DNA from: Cellvibrio zantedeschiae
GTDB taxonomy: Bacteria > Pseudomonadota > Gammaproteobacteria > Pseudomonadales > Cellvibrionaceae
Direction of reading: 5' to 3'
Assembly: GCF_014652535.1 (NCBI RefSeq)
Contig: NZ_BMYZ01000001.1
Location: 682,001-746,000, forward strand
DNA length: 64,000 bases
A program made the position numbers and the translations under genes. Within the stretch, counting starts at the first letter, position 1. The number at the start of each line of letters is the position of its first letter. The notes beneath the pieces are model-generated. The model did not search any database. It saw only the letters and a program-made list of their open reading frames with translations, and was not told where the DNA came from. This document shows, piece by piece, positions 26,611 through 34,639 of the stretch.

Positions 26611-27423
26611 ATGAATTCTCCCTTTAACTTCCAAAACAAAAACGTTCTAGTTGTCGGTGGCACTAGCGGAATTAATCGCGGCATTGCAGAAAATTTTGCA
26701 AAAGCCGGTGCGCGTGTTGCGGTAGTAAGTCGTTCACAAGATAAAGTGGACGACACAATTGCATCGCTTAAACAACATGGTGCAGCAGATGCAAAAGGTT
26801 TTGCTGCTGACGTGCGTGAAGCCGAAGCAATCAAAAACGGTGTTAAAGAATTACACGCAACTTGGGGGAATTTTGATGTAGTCGTCTCTGGAGCTGCAGG
26901 TAATTTCCCCGCGCTGGCGACTGGAATGTCTGCAAATGGATTTAAATCGGTGGTGGAAATTGATTTGCTTGGAACCTTTCATGTGATGCAAGCGGTTTAT
27001 CCATTTCTCACCAAGCCGGGTGCATCCATTATTAATATTTCCGCTCCGCAGGCTTTTGTTCCTATGGTGGGTCAATCACATGTCTGTGCCGCAAAAGCTG
27101 GTGTGGATATGATTACGAAAAGTTTGTGTTTGGAGTGGGGCGGCGAGGGTGTGCGAATTAATTCCATTATTCCTGGCCCGATTGATAATACCGAAGGGAT
27201 GAAGCGCTTGGCTCCTACCGAAGGAATTCGTAAAGCGGTAATAAAATCCGTCCCTCTTCAACGCATGGGTTCAACAGACGATATCGCCAATGCCTGTTTA
27301 TTTTTAGCATCTGATTATGCGGCTTATATTAGCGGTGCAATTATCCCTGTCGATGGCGGTTGGGCACAGGGTGGAGCTGCATTGGTGGGGGCAAGTTTGG
27401 CGGAGATGTTAAAGGGGAGGTAA
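26611..27423 (+). CDS. SDR oxidoreductase, 2,4-dienoyl-CoA reductase-like
   Basis: 270 residues. The Rossmann glycine motif is VVGGTSGINRGIA (residues 15-27). NADPH preference is suggested by VVSRSQDK after the second strand. NNAG is replaced by SGAAGNFP, typical of dienoyl-CoA reductases (trans-2-enoyl-forming). The classical YxxxK is HVCAAK, so the catalytic Tyr is absent, also a hallmark of that subfamily. The C-terminus has PVDGGWAQGG. It likely reduces 2,4-dienoyl-CoA during oxidation of polyunsaturated fatty acids. The repeat at 26503-26577 separates it from the crotonase gene. Confidence 0.82.
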   Translation: MNSPFNFQNKNVLVVGGTSGINRGIAENFAKAGARVAVVSRSQDKVDDTIASLKQHGAADAKGFAADVREAEAIKNGVKELHATWGNFDVVVSGAAGNFPALATGMSANGFKSVVEIDLLGTFHVMQAVYPFLTKPGASIINISAPQAFVPMVGQSHVCAAKAGVDMITKSLCLEWGGEGVRINSIIPGPIDNTEGMKRLAPTEGIRKAVIKSVPLQRMGSTDDIANACLFLASDYAAYISGAIIPVDGGWAQGGAALVGASLAEMLKGR

Positions 27424-27789
27424 AAATAGGCGAAGGTTCCTTGTGTGTTGGGCGACCAGATCTATGTCTACCCAACCCACGTGTAAACCAAATCAGCTTC
27501 ATCATCTACGACGAGCTGGCGCTCTCTCCTTGAGCTACCACATCATCCTTAACGCAGCTGTCTGGCGATCCATGCAGAAATCAAAACGTTGATTGCGCTT
27601 TCATTAGAGCAATATGCAAGCCAATAAAAATTATCCCAATAAAATCAAAAGACTTGATACATATTGTTAGATTAAGGCAATCCCTGCTGTTAAGGATCCC
27701 GACATTCTTGGCTCCGAAAATAAACCCTGAGTGTTGCTGACTAGAAACATGTCATTTGTCACAAGCTGGCAAAAAGCCTTTGCACCGCA
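27424..27789. other. Non-coding stretch of about 365 bases upstream of the RND operon promoter
   Basis: No gene is convincing here. GTTGGG (27447-27452) and CCCAAC (27471-27476) form a weak hairpin of a kind seen in other intergenic repeats. On the minus strand, 27581-27751 is open for 56 codons without an ATG near its beginning, and its end is hydrophobic (FDFIGIIFIGLHIALM). It may be a relic of a membrane protein gene or chance. Confidence 0.4.
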
Positions 27790-27842
27790 TTGACAGACTA
27801 TCTGGTCGGTTGTTATCTTCCTTGCCGACCAACTAGTCGGTT
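27790..27842 (+). promoter_or_regulatory. RND operon promoter with two operator-like direct repeats
   Basis: The -35 TTGACA (27790-27795) is perfect. With an 18-base spacer the -10 is TATCTT (27814-27819). Two copies of GACYAWCTRGTCGGTT lie at 27796-27811 (in the spacer) and 27827-27842 (just after the -10), 31 bases apart. The second contains a CCGAC...GTCGG inverted repeat (27825-27840). The arrangement is that of a repressed promoter. The likely repressor is the TetR protein encoded at 32265. Confidence 0.65.
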
Positions 27843-27933
27843 TGTCGTCTATCTCTGCATTTCGCTAACGCTTATCTGCGCAGGGAATTAATTTGCCGCT
27901 CATTGCGGCTGCTTTTCAGGAGTAAGGAATCAC

Positions 27934-29124
27934 ATGCGTACTATCGCCTCTATTTTTATTGGCCTTTTGGTTGTCAGTACATTCAGCAGTTGCAGTAAGC
28001 CAGCGGAAAAATCAGAAGATATTCGTCCCGTACGGGCAATTCAGCTTGAAGCCGCGCAGCAACAAGTAAAGTCTGAATATTCCGGCAATGTGCAAGCCAG
28101 GGTTGAATCCAATTTAAGTTTTCGTGTTAGCGGAAAAATCCAAAAGCGTAAGGTGGATGTGGGAACTCTAGTTAAGCCGGGCCAGGTTTTGATGCAACTG
28201 GATCCCCAGGATCTACGCTTGGTGCAGGCTCAGGCCGAGGCAAACTTTAAAGCGGCAAAAAGCAATTTCGAGTTGGCGGAGTTTGAAGTAAAGCGTTATC
28301 AGGAGTTGCGCAAGACTAATGCGATAAGCCAGAGCGCAATGGACGCTAAAAACACCGCATTCGAATCTGCGAAGGCAAATTTTGAGCAAGCGCAAGCCGC
28401 TTACAAAACCCAATCTAACCAGGCAGCTTACGCATCTTTAACCTCGGATGTTGAAGGCGTTGTCACCGCAATTAATGCTGAAGTTGGCCAGGTTGTCGCG
28501 GCTGGTTCACCAGTAGTACAAGTTGCAAAAGCAGGAGAGTTGGAAGTTGTTGTAGGCGTGCCAGAAAACAACGTGGAGGTTATTAAGCGCGCAAATCAAA
28601 TTGAAATCCGTTTGTGGGCAAATCCAAAAGAAATTATTAACGGAAAAATTCGTGAACTCTCACCCGTGGCTGATGCAGCAACACGCACATTCATCGCAAA
28701 GGTTTCAATTCTAAATCCCACTCCCAAGCAAGCCGCCCTGGTCAAATTAGGTATGACTGCTGCTGTGCAATTTGTAGTGAATACCCCGGGTGCATTTGTG
28801 AAAGTGCCGCTCACTGCGCTCTATCAAGAGAGGGGCACGACTTCTGTCTGGATTGTCGAGAAAAATATTGTGAAGTTGGTTCCAGTGCAAGTTGGCGGTG
28901 TAAGTGGCAATGATGTGCTCTTAACGGGTGGTGTTGTTTCTGGACAAACCGTAGTAACTGCGGGCGTACACGTATTAAATCCCGGTCAACGTGTTTCGAT
29001 TCTGCCCCAAGAAACAAAACCGATTGCAGCCGAACCCTATTTAACAGCACAAACATTATTAAACTCCCAAGCAAGTGCAGCAACACCTACAAAAAAATCT
29101 AGCGAGCAAGGAGCTGCTAAATGA
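27934..29124 (+). CDS. RND efflux periplasmic adaptor (membrane fusion protein), lipoprotein
   Basis: 396 residues. The lipoprotein signal ends FSSC, with lipidated Cys near residue 20. A barrel-sandwich/lipoyl half (VRAIQLEAAQQQVKSEYSG) is followed by a coiled-coil hairpin at about residues 90-165. The second lipoyl half (GVVTAINAEVGQVVAAGSPV) and beta-barrel domains follow. It links an inner-membrane RND pump to an outer-membrane channel. It overlaps the pump gene by four bases (ATGA). No outer-membrane factor gene is present, so a shared TolC-type channel is likely. Confidence 0.93.
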   Translation: MRTIASIFIGLLVVSTFSSCSKPAEKSEDIRPVRAIQLEAAQQQVKSEYSGNVQARVESNLSFRVSGKIQKRKVDVGTLVKPGQVLMQLDPQDLRLVQAQAEANFKAAKSNFELAEFEVKRYQELRKTNAISQSAMDAKNTAFESAKANFEQAQAAYKTQSNQAAYASLTSDVEGVVTAINAEVGQVVAAGSPVVQVAKAGELEVVVGVPENNVEVIKRANQIEIRLWANPKEIINGKIRELSPVADAATRTFIAKVSILNPTPKQAALVKLGMTAAVQFVVNTPGAFVKVPLTALYQERGTTSVWIVEKNIVKLVPVQVGGVSGNDVLLTGGVVSGQTVVTAGVHVLNPGQRVSILPQETKPIAAEPYLTAQTLLNSQASAATPTKKSSEQGAAK

Positions 29125-32100
29125 AAGGCTCGCACATTAATTTATCTCGCTGGGCGCTCGAACACATTCCATTAATTCGTTATTTAATTGCCGCTTTGCT
29201 CATAGGCGGCATTATGAGTTTTAAAAATTTGGGGCAGGATGAAGACCCGCCTTTTACCTTTCGTGCCATGGTTGTAACGGCAAAATGGCCGGGCGCAAGC
29301 TCATTGCAAATGGCTGATCAAGTTACCGATAAGCTTGAAAAAACTCTGCAAGAAACTCCTTACATAGATGTGATTCGCAGCTTCTCCAAGCCGGGCGAAA
29401 CAACCATTATTCTGCAATTGGCTGAATCAACTCCACCAAAAGAAACGAGCGCGTCCTGGTATCAGGTGCGCAAAAAAATTGGCGATATGAAATACAGTTT
29501 GCCACAAGGCGTGCTGGGCCCATTTTTTAACGACGAGTTTGGTGATACCTACGGTTCTATATTTTCGCTCTCCGGCGATGGTTTTACCTACGCGGAATTA
29601 AAAGATTATGCCGATCTGGTTCGCCAGCAAATGCTGCGCGTGCCCTTGGTTGCAAAAGTAGAATTGCTTGGCGTTCAGGATGAAAAAATCAATATAGTTT
29701 TCTCTCACAAAAAGTTTGCGCAGCTTGGAATATCGCTTGAAGAAATAATTAATCAAATCAACACCCAAAATGTTGTTGAGTCCACAGGAGTGTTAACGAC
29801 TGATACTGATAACGTACAGGTAAGGGTAACTGGCGCGTTTAGATCACCCAAAGATTTGGAAAATTTAACCTTACGCGCGCAAAACACCAATTTTCGTTTA
29901 GGTGATTTTGCGGAAATAAAACGTGAATATACAGATCCACCAAACAGCAAAATGCGTTTCAATGGTAAAGAAGTTATTGGTTTAGCAATTTCCATGCAGA
30001 AGGGCGGCAACATTATTGATCTCGGTAAAAATCTGGAGATCACTGCGGCAGACATTAAACGCAAATTACCTGTTGGCGTTGAGCTGGATCGGGTTACCAA
30101 TCAACCGAAAGCAGTTTCAACATCGGTAAATGAATTCTTAAAAACCTTGGCAGAAGCGCTGATTATTGTACTTGGCGTAAGCTTTGTTGCTTTAGGTTTT
30201 CATAAAGACGAAAAAGGGATGCGTATAGATTTTCACCCGGGTTTAGTGGTGGGTTTAACTATTCCTTTGGTGTTGGCTATTACCTTTTTGTTTATGCGAG
30301 TATTTAGTATTGACCTGCACAAAATTTCGCTTGGCGCTTTGATTATTGCCTTGGGGCTTTTGGTGGATGACGCAATCATCGCCGTTGAAATGATGGTGCG
30401 TAAAATGGAAGAAGGCTATTCGCGTTTTGATGCAGCTACGTTTGCTTATTCATCCACCGCTATGCCCATGTTGACGGGAACTTTAATTACTGCGGCAGGT
30501 TTCCTGCCAATAGGTTTAGCAAAATCGGCAGCAGGCGAATATACATTTTCAATGTTTTCGGTTAATTGCCTGGCATTATTAATTTCGTGGTTTGTAGCAG
30601 TTTTATTTACACCTTACATAGGCTATTTGCTGTTGAAGGTTAAACCTCATGAAGCGAACGAAGCTCCCCATGAATTATTTGATTCGCCTTTCTACACAAA
30701 ATTTCGCTCCTTAGTGAATTGGTGTGTGGAGTTCCGTAAAACTACTATTGCCATTACGCTCGGCATTTTTATGTTGGGAATATTTGGCTTTAAGTTTATT
30801 GAGCAACAATTTTTCCCTGATTCAATTCGCCCGGAATTGATGGTGGAGATGTGGTTGCCGGAAGGCTCATCTTATGCCGCAACCGAAGCTCAAGTTAAAA
30901 AGTTCGAAACATTTATAAATGCGCAACAAGGTGTTGAAAGCGTAACCAGTTACGTAGGTACAGGTAGCCCTCGCTTTTATTTGCCGCTTGATCAAATTTT
31001 TCCGCAGTCAAACGTTGCGCAAGTTGTGGTTTTACCTAAAGACCTTGAGGCGCGGACTGAGTTACGTGAAAAGATTATTCACGAATTTAAAGTGAATTTT
31101 CCGGAAGTGCGCGGCCGGGTAAAATTTTTGCCAACAGGCCCGCCGGTTCCTTACCCGGTGCAATTTCGTGTTAGCGGAACAGATGTGGGCAAGGTGCGTG
31201 AAATTGCCGATCAAGTAAAAGATATTATGCGCGCTAATCCTAACGCCTTGGGCGTAAACGATAACTGGAATGAATCAGTTAAGGTTCTGCGTTTGGATTT
31301 GGATCAGGATAAATTGCGCTCGCTCGGTATGACATCAGAAACTGTCATGCGCGCTGCCAATACTATTTTAAGCGGTACGACGGTTGGCCAGTACCGCGAA
31401 AAAAATCGTTTGGTGGATATTGTTGTACGCCAGCCTTTGGATGAGCGTTCAACCATTGAAAAACTAAACGATACATATTTGCCAACGGGTAGTGGCAAGT
31501 CCATTCCTTTATCGCAAATAGCGCGTGCTCAATTTGTGTGGGAGCCGGGAATTATCTGGCGTGAAAACCGCGAGTGGGCGATTACGGTTCAGTGTGATGT
31601 TGTGGATGGTATTCAAGGCCCAACAGTGTCGAGCCAAATAGAACCGAAACTTGCTGAATTAAAAGCTTCACTGCCAATTGGCTACGCCATTCGTTTAGCA
31701 GGCGCTGCGGAGGATAGTAGTAAGGCGCAAGATTCTATTGCAGCCAATGTGCCGCTGGTAATTTTTATTATTTTTACGTTGCTTATGTTGCAACTGCAAA
31801 GTTTCTCGCGCTCGCTGCTGGTGTTTTTAACAGGGCCATTAGGTGTTGCGGGTGTTGCTATGGCGTTGTTAATTTTGCATCGCCCTATGGGGTTTGTGGC
31901 ACAGCTAGGTGTAATTGCATTGTTCGGTATGATCATCCGCAACTCGGTTATTTTGATTGATCAAATTGAAACCGATATTGCGAGTGGCACAGCACCTTGG
32001 GATGCAATTGTTGAAGCGGCTGTGCGTCGTTTTCGCCCCATTATTTTAACGGCTGCTGCCGCGGTGCTTGCCATGATTCCACTGTCTGGTTCCGTTTTCT

Positions 32101-32207
32101 GGGGGCCAATGGCGGTAGCGATTATGGGTGGTTTAATTGTGGCTACAGGTTTAACGCTATTATTTTTACCCGCGCTTTATGCTTTGTGGTTTAAAATAGC
32201 ACGTTAA
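29121..32207 (+). CDS. RND efflux pump permease (AcrB/HAE family)
   Basis: 1028 residues with twelve predicted membrane helices in two repeats. The family start is INLSRWALEHIPLIRYLIA. The proton-relay helix has the Asp pair in LGLLVDDAIIAVEMM (about residues 410-424). The second-half marker FGMIIRNSVILIDQIE is present. It belongs to the divergent HAE-RND branch with a two-gene arrangement. It exports hydrophobic or amphiphilic compounds using the proton gradient; the substrate is not evident. Confidence 0.93.
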   Translation: MKGSHINLSRWALEHIPLIRYLIAALLIGGIMSFKNLGQDEDPPFTFRAMVVTAKWPGASSLQMADQVTDKLEKTLQETPYIDVIRSFSKPGETTIILQLAESTPPKETSASWYQVRKKIGDMKYSLPQGVLGPFFNDEFGDTYGSIFSLSGDGFTYAELKDYADLVRQQMLRVPLVAKVELLGVQDEKINIVFSHKKFAQLGISLEEIINQINTQNVVESTGVLTTDTDNVQVRVTGAFRSPKDLENLTLRAQNTNFRLGDFAEIKREYTDPPNSKMRFNGKEVIGLAISMQKGGNIIDLGKNLEITAADIKRKLPVGVELDRVTNQPKAVSTSVNEFLKTLAEALIIVLGVSFVALGFHKDEKGMRIDFHPGLVVGLTIPLVLAITFLFMRVFSIDLHKISLGALIIALGLLVDDAIIAVEMMVRKMEEGYSRFDAATFAYSSTAMPMLTGTLITAAGFLPIGLAKSAAGEYTFSMFSVNCLALLISWFVAVLFTPYIGYLLLKVKPHEANEAPHELFDSPFYTKFRSLVNWCVEFRKTTIAITLGIFMLGIFGFKFIEQQFFPDSIRPELMVEMWLPEGSSYAATEAQVKKFETFINAQQGVESVTSYVGTGSPRFYLPLDQIFPQSNVAQVVVLPKDLEARTELREKIIHEFKVNFPEVRGRVKFLPTGPPVPYPVQFRVSGTDVGKVREIADQVKDIMRANPNALGVNDNWNESVKVLRLDLDQDKLRSLGMTSETVMRAANTILSGTTVGQYREKNRLVDIVVRQPLDERSTIEKLNDTYLPTGSGKSIPLSQIARAQFVWEPGIIWRENREWAITVQCDVVDGIQGPTVSSQIEPKLAELKASLPIGYAIRLAGAAEDSSKAQDSIAANVPLVIFIIFTLLMLQLQSFSRSLLVFLTGPLGVAGVAMALLILHRPMGFVAQLGVIALFGMIIRNSVILIDQIETDIASGTAPWDAIVEAAVRRFRPIILTAAAAVLAMIPLSGSVFWGPMAVAIMGGLIVATGLTLLFLPALYALWFKIAR

Positions 32208-32218
32208 TTTTTTGAATT

Positions 32219-32249
32219 ACTTGTCAGCTGTGTTGTGCAGCTGGCAAGT
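32219..32249 (+). other. Hairpin between pump gene and tetR
   Basis: ACTTGTCAGCTG (32219-32230) pairs with CAGCTGGCAAGT (32238-32249) with one GU, loop TGTTGTG. There is no T tract, so it may reduce read-through or protect the upstream mRNA rather than terminate. Confidence 0.5.
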
Positions 32250-32264
32250 CAGCAAGAGTATTTT

Positions 32265-32882
32265 ATGCATCCAGACCATTATCAATTTATGGGGCCAGAA
32301 ACAACCCGCTCACGTATTTTGCAAGCAGCTCATGAAGAAATCTATGAGCACGGTTTTCAGGGGTTACGCATTGATGCAGTGTTAAAGCGCACCGGTTTGG
32401 CCAAGGGCGCGCTCTATCATTATTTCCCCACTAAATTTGCGTTGGGCTATGCAGTAGTCGATGAGGTCATCCTCGGGTATTTCCATTTTAATTGGGGAAC
32501 CTTGCTTGATTCGTCTCATGACCCATTGCTGGCGATGAAAGGTTTTTTCAAGCGGAAGTGTGATGACATTGAATCTGGCGAATGCCCTAATGGATGTCCG
32601 CTTACCAATTTGGTGCAAGAAATGTCGGTGATTGATGAAGGATTTCATCAGCGCTTAAAAGCCGTCATGATGAATATTGTGGGTGTGGTATCCCTCGCGT
32701 TACAGCAAGGGCAAGCGGATGGCATTGTGCGTAAAGATATAGATCCGCAACGTATTTCTGCATTTTTATTAAGTAGCTACCAAGGTATAATGGGCACCGC
32801 AAAATGCATGCAGTCTATGGATTTGGCAAAGGATTTGTTTGGTTCTTTGTGCGATTATGTAGATACTTTGCGATGCAAATAA
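32265..32882 (+). CDS. TetR/AcrR family transcriptional regulator
   Basis: 205 residues from the ATG at 32265; a GTG at 32235 would lie in the hairpin loop. The N-terminal HTH is RSRILQAAHEEIYEHGFQGLRIDAVLKRTGLAKGALYHYF, the standard TetR layout. The C-terminal ligand domain contains Cys residues in GECPNGCPLTNLVQEM, typical of a branch of the family. It lies 57 bases after the pump gene on the same strand and probably represses the operon through the direct repeats near 27800, so it would be autoregulated. Confidence 0.88.
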   Translation: MHPDHYQFMGPETTRSRILQAAHEEIYEHGFQGLRIDAVLKRTGLAKGALYHYFPTKFALGYAVVDEVILGYFHFNWGTLLDSSHDPLLAMKGFFKRKCDDIESGECPNGCPLTNLVQEMSVIDEGFHQRLKAVMMNIVGVVSLALQQGQADGIVRKDIDPQRISAFLLSSYQGIMGTAKCMQSMDLAKDLFGSLCDYVDTLRCK

Positions 32883-32988
32883 AAAAACGAGCGATAAAAA
32901 AGCTGGCGATGTAAATAAAAAACTGCGCGAGCTAAATATAAAATAAATACGATGCAAATCAGAATGGACGGATTAAGGAGGCTGCATT

Positions 32989-33528
32989 GTGGCGAAAATA
33001 AAAGCTGGCGACTTTATTGTTAAGCATAGGCTGGAAACGATTAGTGACTCCCATGTAGATGTTCCTGCAGCGCAACAAGTTACCCATATTCAATTCAGGC
33101 GCTTCTCCTCGTGCCCCATTTGCAACTTGCATATTGATACCTTTATAGAGCGCCACCTGGAATTAGTTGCAACCGGCATTCAGGAAGTTGTGGTTTTTCA
33201 TTCCACACAAGAGGAAATGTTAAAGTACGGCAACGATGTTCCTTTTGCCATGATTGCAGACCCTGAAAAAAATTTATACAAATCCTTCGGTATCGAGTCT
33301 TCTATTTTTTCTGTCATTAATCCGGTAGTGTGGGCACCTGCCGTTACCGGCTTATTAAAGTTCAAGCAATTACCTTACGAAAAAGGCCAAAGCTTTTTTG
33401 GCCTGCCTGCGGATTTTCTAATCGCTAAAACCGGCGAAGTGGTTGCGGTTAAATATGGCAACCACGCCGATGACCATTGGGAGGTAGATGAAGTTATTCA
33501 ACACGCCAGGCAACTAGCTATTGTGTAA
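32989..33528 (+). CDS. Peroxiredoxin-like (AhpC/TSA family) protein
   Basis: 179 residues from a GTG preceded by AAGGAGG. A thioredoxin-like fold is indicated, with SSCPICNLHIDTF; the two Cys (about residues 42 and 45) form a CxxC pair. A C-terminal GLPADFLIAKTGEVVAVKYG strand pair fits the AhpC/TSA DUF899-like or peroxiredoxin-like group. It probably reduces peroxides or disulfides. It converges with and overlaps the OsmC gene by 15 bases, both being redox-defence proteins. Confidence 0.75.
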   Translation: MAKIKAGDFIVKHRLETISDSHVDVPAAQQVTHIQFRRFSSCPICNLHIDTFIERHLELVATGIQEVVVFHSTQEEMLKYGNDVPFAMIADPEKNLYKSFGIESSIFSVINPVVWAPAVTGLLKFKQLPYEKGQSFFGLPADFLIAKTGEVVAVKYGNHADDHWEVDEVIQHARQLAIV

Positions 33529-33987
33529 TACCGGTTTGCAAATAATTTCCGTTAAAACAGAATTCGCAATAAAACATTCTTCATGAGCTTTATGGTGCAA
33601 CTGTTCCAGTTCTTCTTGTGTGGGAATCTTCTCACCTGAGAATGCTGTTACAGGGTTGAGTGTAACTTGCGCCAGGAACAATTTCCCATGTTCGTTTTTC
33701 GCCATGTGTCCTTTTGCATCGTCTTCGTAGGAATCCACACGAAAGCCGCGTTTGGCCGCAATGGCTAAAAACCATAACATATGGCAGTTGGATAAAGCCG
33801 CTATTAATAACTCCTCAGGATCTGCAGCACTTTCATCGGAGAGCGGTACAGGCACATTGCTTGGTGCAGACGACGCCGGTATTTCCAAACCACCATCAAA
33901 CTGAATTTTGTGTTTACGACTGTAGCGGTTATCCAAAAAGTTTTGGTCGCCGCGTTCCCAAATGATTTTTGCAGTATGTTCGGTCAT
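33514..33987 (-). CDS. OsmC family peroxide-resistance protein
   Basis: 157 residues, OsmC/Ohr fold. The first conserved Cys is in LIAALSNCHMLWFL (about residue 68) and the second in HKAHEECFIANSV (about residue 136). Opening segments resemble the YciJ/OsmC group (WERGDQNFLDNRYSRKHKI). These proteins reduce organic hydroperoxides with a thiol pair. An ATG with weak ribosome site starts the gene. Confidence 0.85.
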   Translation of the reverse strand: MTEHTAKIIWERGDQNFLDNRYSRKHKIQFDGGLEIPASSAPSNVPVPLSDESAADPEELLIAALSNCHMLWFLAIAAKRGFRVDSYEDDAKGHMAKNEHGKLFLAQVTLNPVTAFSGEKIPTQEELEQLHHKAHEECFIANSVLTEIICKPVLHNS

Positions 33988-34014
33988 TGGTTGATCCTAT
34001 ATTAAGTAGGGAGT

Positions 34015-34043
34015 CGTCATCCTCGCGTAGCGGGGATCCAGCT
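34015..34043. repeat. Dispersed palindromic repeat, copy B (left arm only)
   Basis: It matches the left arm of copy A at 28 of 29 positions. The preceding flank ATTAARTAGGGAGT is also shared with copy A. The right arm is missing; after GCTTTTTT the sequence is unrelated. Confidence 0.8.
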
Positions 34044-34073
34044 TTTTTCTTGCTCTTTAATTCACGAAATATA

Positions 34074-34448
34074 TTAAAGCGATTCGTTAACAAAGTTAAT
34101 TTCAATTCCTGTCCCCACAGGGTCTTTAAAGAATATTTGAGTCATATTGATTTCGGGAAAGTAATCGTGCGAGAAAGGAATTTCGTGTTTGTTTAGTTTA
34201 TCGACTACTTGTTTCAATCCTGTTGTTTGAAACGCAATATGGTCCAAGTGACCTTGTCGTTCATTTGCAAAATGTTCATTACTTTCTGCTAAATGTATAA
34301 GTGCGCGCTCGCCAGAATATAACCAGAAGCCGCGAATAGTGGATTCGGGTCGAAAGCCTTCGGTTAAACCCAGTATCTCAATATAGAAATCCCGAACTTG
34401 CGTTAACAGGCTCATGGGAGCGCTGATGTTGATGTGTTCTATGTGCAT
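34074..34448 (-). CDS. VOC family protein (glyoxalase/bleomycin-resistance fold)
   Basis: 124 residues. It starts MHIEHINISAPMSLLTQVRDFY with the usual beta-alpha-beta module. The second module begins LDHIAFQTTGL and ends FFKDPVGTGIEINF. Candidate metal ligands are His5, His near residue 69 and Glu near residue 117. The substrate is unknown. The gene is bracketed by repeat copies B and C in the same orientation. Confidence 0.8.
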   Translation of the reverse strand: MHIEHINISAPMSLLTQVRDFYIEILGLTEGFRPESTIRGFWLYSGERALIHLAESNEHFANERQGHLDHIAFQTTGLKQVVDKLNKHEIPFSHDYFPEINMTQIFFKDPVGTGIEINFVNESL

Positions 34449-34516
34449 TTGAATAAAGCCTAGTTACCTAAAAAATTCGTTGTCGCGTAGCGGGAAAGCT
34501 AATTTTTGTAGGGAGT

Positions 34517-34593
34517 CGTCATTCTCGCATAGCGGAAATCCAGCTTTGAAAATTTACAATCAAGAGCTGGATCCCCGCTGCGCGAGGATGACG
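34517..34593. repeat. Dispersed palindromic repeat, copy C (complete)
   Basis: Left arm 34517-34545 is diverged (TCATTCTCGCATAGCGGAAA). Right arm 34565-34593 is an exact complement of copy A's left arm. Loop 19 bases. The TAGGGAGT flank is shared with copies A and B. Confidence 0.85.
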
Positions 34594-34606
34594 ACGGAGT
34601 ATTATT

Positions 34607-34636
34607 CGTAGGTTGGGCATTGCTGTCCAAACTACG
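34607..34636. repeat. Imperfect hairpin of GTAGGTTGGG type
   Basis: CGTAG (34607-34611) pairs with CTACG (34632-34636). Inside, GTTGGGCA pairs imperfectly with TGTCCAAA. This form of intergenic hairpin is common in gammaproteobacteria. Confidence 0.45.
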
Positions 34637-34639
34637 AGC

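Noticed and set aside
27500-27545. tRNA-like string on the minus strand (GGTAGCTCAAGGAGAGAGC)
   Set aside because: It resembles a D-arm, but no anticodon stem, T-arm or acceptor stem can be folded around it.
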